Below, piece after piece: positions 1 to 5,290 of a stretch of DNA of 5,290 nucleotides. The notes beneath the pieces were generated by a model, which saw only the letters and a program-made list of their open reading frames with translations, did not search any database and was not told the origin of the DNA. Both the position numbers and the translations under genes were made by a program. Source of the DNA: Paracoccaceae bacterium (GTDB taxonomy: Bacteria > Pseudomonadota > Alphaproteobacteria > Rhodobacterales > Rhodobacteraceae); contig JALVEX010000048.1 of assembly GCA_027030435.1 (NCBI GenBank), positions 1-5,290 of the forward strand, written 5' to 3'. The stretch's first letter is position 1, and every line of letters starts with the position of its first letter.

Positions 1-852
1 GGGGGCGCCGGTGCGCTTTGCGAGCCAGGCGGCGATCCGGGGGCCCTTCTCCGCGCCTTCCGGCAGGGGATGGGCCACCGCATCGCGCACGATCTTTTCG
101 GGCGCCAGCACCACCGGGCTGCGCCGCGCCATCGCCCAATCAAGCTCGGTGCGGCTCTCGATCACCTCGAGCCCGGGCACACGCGCGCCCAGCGCCACCG
201 CCATCTGCCCCATGGCGAGAAGGGCGATCCTGCGCTCGGCCGCGGCCTCTCCCGCCCCCGGCAGCCCCGCGCCCGCCGGCCCGACAAGGATCACGCAGGC
301 GGGCGTCTCCCCGACAATCCGCCGCAAACCCGCCCCGAGCTCTTCCACACCGGGCCCTTCCGCCCCGAGCAACTCCGGCGCCAGCCAGACGATCCGCTGC
401 GGCCCGCCCTGCGCGGCGCGCGCCATGCGCTCGATATCGCCCCTGCGCCGCAGGATCTCCACCCCGAGCGCACCGGCGACACGATCGAGCTTCTCAACGC
501 GCAGGATCACCTGCTCGGCCATCGGCACCTGCAGGATGCGCGCCGCGATGCGCTCGGCCAGGGTTTCCAGGAGATTGACCCGCTCGGCGGAAAGCTCGGC
601 CGCGATCGCATCCGTCAGCACGTCATAGGAGAGGATGCGATCCACGTCATCCTCGATCAGCCGCCCCGGCGGCGGCAGATCGACAACCACGTTGAAGCGC
701 AGGCGCTGCATGCGCCCCCGCTCCTGCTGAAAGGCGCCGATCTCGGCCTCCACCACGTAATCGCGCAGGCTGATGCGATCGCGCGCGCCGCCGCCGGCGC
801 GCCCCTCGAGCGCGCCAAGCGCCTCGCGGATCCGTGATCTTTCTTCCGACAT
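1..852 (-). CDS. folB: Dihydroneopterin aldolase with C-terminal extension (3' end outside window)
   Basis: Folate synthesis enzyme, cytoplasmic; it splits 7,8-dihydroneopterin into 6-hydroxymethyl-7,8-dihydropterin and glycolaldehyde. The frame is open for 284 codons from an ATG at 850-852 to the window edge, with no stop. Residues about 25-138 form a FolB domain (DRISLRDYVVEAEIGAF, then FQQERGRMQ, ILSYD, NLLETLAERIA and EKLDRVAGALGVEI). By alignment with Staphylococcus aureus FolB, E44, Y76, E96 and K121 match its Glu22, Tyr54, Glu74 and Lys100. Classical FolB has only about 120 residues. Here residues 140-284 form a second region with VILVGPAGAGLPG (about 187-199) and SRTELDWAMARR (233-244), a type I recall in Rhodobacterales FolB proteins but whose function I do not know. 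A GGGGG at 859-863 lies six bases before the ATG and is a plausible ribosome binding site. The FolB domain assignment is secure; the role of the extension is not. Confidence 0.93.
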   Translation of the reverse strand, partial: MSEERSRIREALGALEGRAGGGARDRISLRDYVVEAEIGAFQQERGRMQRLRFNVVVDLPPPGRLIEDDVDRILSYDVLTDAIAAELSAERVNLLETLAERIAARILQVPMAEQVILRVEKLDRVAGALGVEILRRRGDIERMARAAQGGPQRIVWLAPELLGAEGPGVEELGAGLRRIVGETPACVILVGPAGAGLPGAGEAAAERRIALLAMGQMAVALGARVPGLEVIESRTELDWAMARRSPVVLAPEKIVRDAVAHPLPEGAEKGPRIAAWLAKRTGAP

Positions 853-955
853 CTCGCACCCCCGCTTGCGGCGGGCCGGAAAGCAGCCGGCCCGGAAGCG
901 CAAATAGCGCGCTCCCGGCCCCGGCGCCAGCCCCTTGACGCCAGCCCCTTCCGGC
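853..955 (-). other. Spacer between cell wall hydrolase and folB, with hairpins and a short tandem repeat
   Basis: This 103-base spacer is very GC-rich. Just after the hydrolase stop, a 12-base sequence (CGCCAGCCCCTT on the plus strand) occurs at 925-936 and again at 939-950, a 14-base period. Closer to folB there is a perfect 8-bp stem (872-879 with 887-894, loop of 7). A 5-bp stem (861-865 with 871-875) shares bases 872-875 with it and covers the folB Shine-Dalgarno. No T-run follows any stem on the minus strand, so I see no good intrinsic terminator. No convincing promoter was found; a TATTT at about 903-907 has no good -35 partner. Read-through from the hydrolase gene into folB is therefore possible but unproven. 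Confidence 0.5.
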
Positions 956-1642
956 TCAGCGCATGGAAAGGCGCACCGGCGGCTTGTAGAAATAGTGCTG
1001 CCCGAGCGCCGCCGTTTTCTTGAATTTCCGCGCCCAGCGGGGGCGCACCTTGCGGCTGTGATAATAGGTGGCCCCGTTCGTCAGCCCGCGCGGCGCGCCA
1101 TCGAGCAGCGCCCGCGCGACCTTGGCCACCCGCTCATAGGCCTTCGGCTCGCTGATCACTTCCTTCTTGCCGTCGCAGGTATAGGTGAACTGGCAGCGGA
1201 ACTTGCGCCCCGTGCCCTGTTTCACCACGCCGCAGACGGTATCGGGGAAATTGGGGGCGTCCACGCGATTGAGGATCACTTCGCCGACCGCAAACTGCCC
1301 CTTCAGGCTCTCGCCGCGCGCTTCGAAATAGAGCGCCTCGGCGAGGCATTTGAACTGCGCGTCGCCGGTGGGCTTGGGCTGCGCGGCCAACCAGGCCTCG
1401 TCATATGAAAACGGCGTGTTGCCGCCGCCGGCCGCAGGTGGGCGGACAAGCTTCTTCATCTCCTGAGAACCGATGGCGCCGAGCGCCGCGCGCTCCTGGC
1501 CCAGAAGCGCCGACAGGCGGGAACCGATCTGCCCCTCAGGCGCGTTCGAACGGCTGACGACAGGCTCGCCCCAGGCCAGCCCGGTCAGCAAGACCGACAA
1601 ACCAATCGCCGGCGCGAGAGCCGACAGCAATTTACGAAACAT
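956..1642 (-). CDS. Secreted SleB-type cell wall hydrolase
   Basis: A 228-residue protein exported to the periplasm or envelope and expected to cut peptidoglycan. The N-terminus looks like a Sec signal peptide: MFRK, a hydrophobic stretch to about residue 24, and a possible cut after LAWG (about 25). Residues 26-92 are a low-complexity linker. Residues about 97-218 match the SleB/CwlJ hydrolase family (Pfam Hydrolase_2), with LAEALYFEARGES (100-112), GQFAVGEVILNRV (115-127), FPDTVCGVV (132-140), CQF (150-152), YERVAKVARALLDG (169-182) and TNGATYYHS (188-196). The family's catalytic glutamate should be E107 in EARGE, with E102 nearby. SleB itself is a lytic transglycosylase of Bacillus spores. 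Related domains are common in non-sporulating alphaproteobacteria, where they probably act in wall turnover. No peptidoglycan-binding repeat is present. The ATG at 1640-1642 follows AGGGG at 1649-1653 by six bases, which supports this start. Family is secure; substrate and cellular role are inferred. Confidence 0.92.
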   Translation of the reverse strand: MFRKLLSALAPAIGLSVLLTGLAWGEPVVSRSNAPEGQIGSRLSALLGQERAALGAIGSQEMKKLVRPPAAGGGNTPFSYDEAWLAAQPKPTGDAQFKCLAEALYFEARGESLKGQFAVGEVILNRVDAPNFPDTVCGVVKQGTGRKFRCQFTYTCDGKKEVISEPKAYERVAKVARALLDGAPRGLTNGATYYHSRKVRPRWARKFKKTAALGQHYFYKPPVRLSMR

Positions 1643-1808
1643 CTTTCGCCCCTATACAAGCATGCCTTCCGGCAATGCCGCGCCCCCCAGCAGGATGCGA
1701 CAGAACCGCCTTTTAATCGAAATGGCCATATGCGTCCACCCTGCCAGATGGGCAGGCAACCATCCCAAATCAACCAGGCGGATTGTTTTCGGGCGAAAAA
1801 CAATCAGC
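1643..1808 (-). other. Spacer upstream of the hydrolase gene, with three dyads
   Basis: This 166-base spacer is visibly richer in A and T than its surroundings. In transcription order it holds an AT-rich 9-bp inverted repeat at 1781-1805, a 6-bp GC stem with 5-base loop at 1740-1756 (CCTGCC/GGCAGG), and a bulged stem closing a GGAA loop on the minus strand at 1660-1678. The hydrolase ribosome binding site follows. A TATAGG lies only 10-15 bases before the ATG, too close for an ordinary -10 with a leader, and no matching -35 was found at 16-18 bases. Any promoter for the hydrolase gene probably lies here, but I cannot place it. Confidence 0.45.
1781..1805 (-). terminator. AT-rich perfect inverted repeat just after the PPDK-like gene
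   Basis: GATTGTTTT and AAAACAATC are exact reverse complements (1781-1789 and 1797-1805) separated by a 7-base loop. The repeat begins three bases after the TGA at 1809-1811, where a transcription terminator or mRNA 3'-end stabiliser would be expected. It is not a textbook intrinsic terminator: the stem is AT-rich and no T-run follows on the minus strand. A protein-binding operator for the hydrolase gene is an alternative reading. Confidence 0.4.
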
Positions 1809-4409
1809 TCATTCGGCCGGCCTGGCAAATACCTCCATAAGCCTTTGCGAAAGTTTGGATTTCTTCCGGCCCGCCGCTTCGCGCAGGGCAAACTGCGCCG
1901 CGGCGAGGCGCGCCACCGGCACGCGGAAGGGGGAGCAGGAGACATAATCGAAACCCGCCTTGCGGCAGAATTCGATCGATTCGGGGTTGCCGCCATGCTC
2001 GCCGCACACCGCCAGCACCACATCCCCCCGCGCCGCCCGGCCGCGTTCGGCGCCGATCATCAGCAGCTCGCCCACGCCTTCGGTATCGAGCCGGTGGAAG
2101 GGATCCTCGTCAAACACCCCGAGGCGCACATATTGCGACATGAACCGCCCCGCGTCATCGCGCGAAAGCCCGTAGGCCATCTGGGTGAGATCATTGGTGC
2201 CGAAGCTGAGAAATTCGGCATTGGGCGCGATGTCGCCGGCCCTGAGCGCGGCGCGCGGGGTTTCCACCATTACCCCGAGGCGCCAGGCGAAATCCTGTCC
2301 GGTTTCGGTGCGCACGGCGGCGGCCGTGCTGTCGATCCGCGTCTTGACGATCTCCACCTCGCGGCGCGCCGAAACCAGCGGGATCATGATTTCCGGCACC
2401 ACCGTGCCGCCCTTGCGGGCAATCTCCGCCGTGGCCTCGAAGATGGCGCGCGCCTGCATGTCGTAGATCTCGGGGATGGTGATGCCGAGGCGCACGCCGC
2501 GCATCCCCAGCATCGGGTTGAATTCCTTCAGCGCCTCCACCCGGCGAGTGACATCGGAAAGCGGCAGGTCGAGCGCCTCGGCAAGCTCGCGCAGCCCCTC
2601 GCGGGTGGCGGGCAGGAATTCATGCAGCGGCGGATCGAAGAGGCGGATGCAGACCGGCTGGCCCTGCATGATCTCGAACAGTTCCTCGAAATCGGCGCGC
2701 TGCAGGGGCAGCAGGCGCTCGAGCACCGCGGCGCGATCCTCGGGCGCATCGGCGAAGATCATCTCGCGCATGAGGGTGAGACGATCTTCCTCGAAGAACA
2801 TGTGTTCGGTGCGGCAAAGGCCGATGCCCTCGGCGGCGAAGGTGCGGGCCATGCGGGCATCGCCCGGCGTATCGGCATTGGCGCGTATGCCGATATCGCG
2901 CGCCGCGTCGGCCCAGCGCATGAGGCTGTTGAAGGCATCGTCAAGCGCCGGCTCGAGGAGCGGGACCGCACCGCCAAGCACCTCGCCCGAGGTGCCGTCT
3001 ATGGTAATCAGATCGCCTTCGCCGAGCACCCGGCCATCCTCGAGCGTGATGCGGTGTTCGCGCAGATCGAGGCTCATGGCGCTCGCGCCGACGATGCAGG
3101 GCACGCCGATGCCGCGCGCGATCACCGCGGCGTGGCTTGTCATGCCGCCCTTTTCGGTGAGCACGCCGCGCGCCGCGTGCATGCCGCGCACGTCCTCGGG
3201 CGTGGTTTCGCGCCGCACGAGGATCGCGCCCTCGCCCTGCGCCTCCGCCGCCTGCGCCGCCTCGGCGGTGAACACGATGCGCCCGGTGGCGGCGCCGGGG
3301 CTGGCGCCGAGGCCCTCGAGCAGCACCTCGCGCGGCGCCTCCGGATCGATCTGCGGGTGGAGCAGCTCCGTCAGCGCATGGGGATCGATGCGGCAGAGCG
3401 CCTCTTCGCGCGGGATGATGCCATCCTCGGCGAGCGCCACCACCGAGCGCAGGAGCGCGCGCGGGCTGCGGCGCAGGCGCACCGCATCGAGCACATGCAG
3501 GCGGCCGTTCTCGATGGTGAATTCGATCTGCATCTCCTCGCGCAGACGGGTGCGGATGGTGCGGCCGTATTCGATCAGGGCGGTGAAGCATTCGGGCGCG
3601 CGCTCTTCGAGCGAGGGCCCGCGGGGATCCTTCGTGAGATAGAGCGCGCCTTTGCTCTGCACCAGCGCATCGCGCCCCTGGCTCTGGCTCAGGTAGCGGC
3701 CCTTGATGCAGGGCTCGCCGGTGGTTTCGTCGATGAACTGGATCACCCCCGAGCCGCTTTCGCCGGGGCCGACGCCAAGCGCCATCTGCTGCACCACGAG
3801 CCCGAGCCCGGCATCGGCCGGCGCGCCACGCGCCTGGCGCAGAAGCCGCGCGCTGGTGCCCTCCCAGGCGCGCGCCATCGAGCGCAGCACCTCGGAAAGC
3901 TGATGGGCGGGATCCTGGGGGAATTGCTCATCCGTTTCGGCCTCGTAGGCCGCGAGCGCGGCGGCGAGCGCCGCCTCGCCATCCTCGCCGCGCTGATCGA
4001 ACATCTCCGCATCGAGCCGCGCCACATGCACCGCGAAAGCCTGCACGAAGCGCAGATAGAGCGCGGTGGCGGCCTCGCGCCCGAGGCTCCGGGAAAGCGC
4101 GGCGTGGCGGGCATCGTTCATGCCGATGTTGAGGATCGCGCCGGGGCCGCCCCAATCGGGATCCTCCGAGCTCGGGCGCACCGAGAGGAGCGCATCGGGG
4201 CCGAAGGGGGCGAGGAGCCTTTTCATGTCGAGCATTTCGCCGGCGGCAAGCGCGTGCACCGCTTCGAACGGCAGGGCGATGGTGCGCGGCACCGGCAGAT
4301 CGAGGCGAATCAGACGCTGCAGGCATTTGGCGCGCCCGCCGTGGGTATCGGCGGCGATTTTCGCCGTGGGCGTGACCTCGGTGAAGGCGATGCTGTGTTT
4401 TTTCTGCAC
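1809..4409 (-). CDS. ppdK: Pyruvate phosphate dikinase-like PEP-utilising enzyme with divergent ATP-grasp domain
   Basis: Classical PPDK converts ATP, Pi and pyruvate to AMP, PPi and PEP, reversibly, in the cytoplasm. The product has 866 residues from the preferred GTG at 4407-4409; the usual family length is about 870-900. The N-terminal ATP-grasp-like part spans about residues 1-318. The phosphohistidine swivelling domain (363-483) has GGMTSHAAVIARG, with H426 as phosphate carrier and T424 matching the regulatory threonine of plant and bacterial PPDK. The C-terminal PEP/pyruvate barrel (486-840) has GLCRTEHMF, NPMLGMRGVRLG, GVMVETPRAAL, FGTNDLTQMAYGLSRDD and VCGEHGGNPESIEF, with C802 as the likely general acid. 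The last two domains are fully conserved. The first is unusual: GGRAKCLQRL replaces GGKG, PSSEDPDWGGPG follows SVR where SMPGMMDT is expected, and GRYLSQSQGRDAL replaces GEFLxxAQGEDVV. AGAGGGG at 4417-4423 gives a good ribosome binding site for the GTG. An in-frame ATG at 4473-4475 would add 22 residues but lacks support. PPDK superfamily membership is secure; true PPDK activity is likely but not certain. Confidence 0.9.
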   Translation of the reverse strand: MQKKHSIAFTEVTPTAKIAADTHGGRAKCLQRLIRLDLPVPRTIALPFEAVHALAAGEMLDMKRLLAPFGPDALLSVRPSSEDPDWGGPGAILNIGMNDARHAALSRSLGREAATALYLRFVQAFAVHVARLDAEMFDQRGEDGEAALAAALAAYEAETDEQFPQDPAHQLSEVLRSMARAWEGTSARLLRQARGAPADAGLGLVVQQMALGVGPGESGSGVIQFIDETTGEPCIKGRYLSQSQGRDALVQSKGALYLTKDPRGPSLEERAPECFTALIEYGRTIRTRLREEMQIEFTIENGRLHVLDAVRLRRSPRALLRSVVALAEDGIIPREEALCRIDPHALTELLHPQIDPEAPREVLLEGLGASPGAATGRIVFTAEAAQAAEAQGEGAILVRRETTPEDVRGMHAARGVLTEKGGMTSHAAVIARGIGVPCIVGASAMSLDLREHRITLEDGRVLGEGDLITIDGTSGEVLGGAVPLLEPALDDAFNSLMRWADAARDIGIRANADTPGDARMARTFAAEGIGLCRTEHMFFEEDRLTLMREMIFADAPEDRAAVLERLLPLQRADFEELFEIMQGQPVCIRLFDPPLHEFLPATREGLRELAEALDLPLSDVTRRVEALKEFNPMLGMRGVRLGITIPEIYDMQARAIFEATAEIARKGGTVVPEIMIPLVSARREVEIVKTRIDSTAAAVRTETGQDFAWRLGVMVETPRAALRAGDIAPNAEFLSFGTNDLTQMAYGLSRDDAGRFMSQYVRLGVFDEDPFHRLDTEGVGELLMIGAERGRAARGDVVLAVCGEHGGNPESIEFCRKAGFDYVSCSPFRVPVARLAAAQFALREAAGRKKSKLSQRLMEVFARPAE

Positions 4410-4416
4410 TGCGGCA

Positions 4417-4423
4417 CCCCTCT
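4417..4423 (-). promoter_or_regulatory. Ribosome binding site that selects the GTG start
   Basis: AGAGGGG on the minus strand ends seven bases before the GTG at 4407-4409. It is the best purine-rich match in this leader and places translation start 22 codons inside the longest open frame. The residues from this GTG onward (VQKKHSIAF, then TEVTPTAKIAADTHGGRAK) reach the conserved family N-terminus without excess sequence. Confidence 0.6.
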
Positions 4424-4435
4424 TTGCGCCCTCGC

Positions 4436-4465
4436 AGCATAGCGCGATCCGGCGGCGGGGTGCAA
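4436..4465 (-). promoter_or_regulatory. Possible sigma-70 type promoter for the PPDK-like gene
   Basis: On the minus strand TTGCAC (4460-4465) and TATGCT (4436-4441) are separated by 18 bases. Three and four of six positions match the -35 and -10 consensus. A start about seven bases downstream would leave a short leader containing the AGAGGGG site. The match is modest and could be chance, but the position between glyS and the next gene is right. Confidence 0.3.
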
Positions 4466-4477
4466 AAGATTTCATGC

Positions 4478-4489
4478 CTCCGGCGGGAG
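4478..4489 (-). other. Small GC hairpin in an intergenic motif after glyS
   Basis: CTCC and GGAG pair around a 4-base loop, 22 bases after the glyS stop. On the plus strand the hairpin is followed by TATTTCGG and CCAAGATGAAG. I recall the combination of a CCTCCGGCGGGAG hairpin, GTATTT and CAAGATGAA as recurring between genes in Rhodobacterales; only one copy is seen here. Reading from glyS, the stem is followed about nine bases later by CTTTT, so weak termination of glyS transcripts is possible. The stem alone is too short to be convincing. Confidence 0.35.
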
Positions 4490-4511
4490 TATTTCGGCCA
4501 AGATGAAGGGC

Positions 4512-5290
4512 TCAGCCCTCTATGCGGGTGAGATCGGCCACGCTCAGGCAGGTCGCGCGGATGCGGTTGAGGAGGTTGAGGCGGTTGCGGCGGACGATTT
4601 CATTATCGGTATTGACCTGCACCGCCTCGAAAAAGGCATCTATGGGCGCGCGCAGGCGGGCCATTTCGGCCATGGCGGCGGCGAAATCCTCCGCTTCCAT
4701 CGCCGGGGCGATCTTGCGTTCGGCTTCATCGAGCGCGTTGAAAAGGGCCTTTTCCTCGTCCGTCTCGGCGAATTTCGGATCCGGGCCGAAGGAATATTCG
4801 ACGCCGTCCCTTTCCTCGGCCTGGCGCAGGATATTGTTGGCGCGGCGGAAGCCCTGGATCAGGTTTTCGCCGTCATCGGTGCGCAGGAAGGCCTGCAGCG
4901 CTTCGGCGCGCTTGACGAGAAGCGCCAGATCATCGGCGCCCGGCATGGCGAGGCAGGCATCGATCACATCGTGGGAAATGCCGCGATCGCGCAGGAACAC
5001 CTTGAGGCGATCGTGGAAGAAGGCGAGGAGATCCCCCGCATCCGCCTCATGGGCCGTTTTCGCGATCAGATCGTGGAGGGGGGCGCGGATATCGTTCTCG
5101 AGGATGAGGCGGATCACGCCGAGCGCGGCGCGGCGCAGCGCGAAGGGATCCCTGGAGCCGGTGGGCTTTTCATCGATGGCCCAGAAGCCGGCGAGGGTAT
5201 CGAGCTTGTCGGCCAGCGCCACGGCGACGGAGACCGGCGCCGTGGGCACCGCGTCGGAGGGGCCGAGGGGGGCGTAATGCTCTTCGCAGG
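4512..5290 (-). CDS. glyS: Glycyl-tRNA synthetase beta subunit, C-terminal part (5' end outside window)
   Basis: Beta subunit of the bacterial alpha2beta2 glycyl-tRNA synthetase, which charges tRNA-Gly using ATP and releases AMP and PPi. The window holds the last 258 codons plus two bases of another. Full-length GlyS is roughly 690-750 residues, so about a third is present. The visible N-terminal part, EEHYAPLGPSDAVPTAP followed by ALADKLDTLAGFWAIDEKPTGSRDPFALRRAALGVIR, is a hallmark of the beta subunit. The end, with VQVNTDNEIVRRNRLNLLNR, matches the DALR-type anticodon-binding region. It ends LTRIEG at a TGA (4512-4514). A GTG at 5247-5249 is internal, since the conserved sequence continues upstream to the window edge. 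The alpha subunit gene glyQ is expected further upstream, beyond the right edge. The PPDK-like gene follows about 100 bases downstream on the same strand. Confidence 0.96.
   Translation of the reverse strand, partial: CEEHYAPLGPSDAVPTAPVSVAVALADKLDTLAGFWAIDEKPTGSRDPFALRRAALGVIRLILENDIRAPLHDLIAKTAHEADAGDLLAFFHDRLKVFLRDRGISHDVIDACLAMPGADDLALLVKRAEALQAFLRTDDGENLIQGFRRANNILRQAEERDGVEYSFGPDPKFAETDEEKALFNALDEAERKIAPAMEAEDFAAAMAEMARLRAPIDAFFEAVQVNTDNEIVRRNRLNLLNRIRATCLSVADLTRIEG

Noticed and set aside
70..837. A 255-codon open frame on the plus strand opposite folB
   Set aside because: The minus-strand frame has clear FolB catalytic residues. The plus-strand product is low-complexity His/Arg/Pro-rich sequence without recognisable motifs.
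1650..1655. TATAGG as a -10 element for the hydrolase gene
   Set aside because: It overlaps the ribosome binding site and has no -35 partner at a normal distance.
1763..1776. FNR-like site (TTGAT on the minus strand)
   Set aside because: Only the left half-site matches; the expected ATCAA after four bases reads GATGG.
1585..1803. A 72-codon frame in the spacer before the hydrolase gene
   Set aside because: It starts with a weak codon inside the AT-rich dyad, has many Trp and Cys residues, and overlaps the signal peptide region of the hydrolase in another frame.
1473..4442. A 989-codon open frame on the plus strand, antisense to the PPDK-like gene
   Set aside because: It is the complement of a strongly coding minus-strand gene; GC-rich codon use removes stops from the opposite frame. 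The translation is rich in His, Ala, Arg and Glu and shows no domain I recognise. It also runs through a spacer and into the hydrolase gene.
5247..5249. GTG as a start codon for glyS
   Set aside because: Conserved GlyS sequence (CEEHYAPLGPSDA) continues in frame upstream to the window edge, so this is an internal valine.
4522..5277. A 251-codon open frame on the plus strand opposite glyS
   Set aside because: Serine/arginine-rich shadow of the glyS coding frame; the glyS translation is unmistakable.

Overview
The window looks like core chromosome of an alphaproteobacterium, most likely order Rhodobacterales. GC content is high (roughly two thirds, judged by eye) and third codon positions are mostly G or C. 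The protein variants also fit: a dihydroneopterin aldolase with a long C-terminal extension, and a pyruvate phosphate dikinase-like protein beginning with a GGRAKCLQRL motif. No mobile element, CRISPR array, rRNA or tRNA was found. The placement rests on remembered family features, not on a search.

All four genes lie on the minus strand, so transcription runs from high to low coordinates. In that order they are: the C-terminal third of glyS (glycyl-tRNA synthetase beta subunit, entering from the right edge, stop at 4512-4514); a full-length pyruvate phosphate dikinase-like gene (1809-4409, probable GTG start); a secreted SleB-type cell wall hydrolase (956-1642); and folB (dihydroneopterin aldolase, start at 852, running off the left edge). 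Three spacers of about 100, 166 and 103 bases separate them. Each spacer contains dyad symmetry or a possible promoter, so this need not be one tight operon. No gene-free stretch exceeds 300 bases.

The genes serve different household functions: translation (glyS), PEP/pyruvate and AMP/PPi metabolism (ppdK-like), envelope remodelling (hydrolase) and folate synthesis (folB). The only functional link visible between neighbours is speculative: glycyl-tRNA synthetase releases AMP and PPi, which are the substrates of PPDK running towards ATP.

The most interesting point is in the PPDK-like protein. Its phosphohistidine and PEP-binding domains are textbook, but its N-terminal nucleotide-binding domain differs from classical PPDK at several motifs thought to hold ATP and metal. 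Lesser points are a probable start correction for that gene, mutually exclusive hairpins over the folB ribosome binding site, a possible small upstream ORF before the hydrolase, and a characteristic intergenic motif after glyS. I saw no clearly new multi-gene system.
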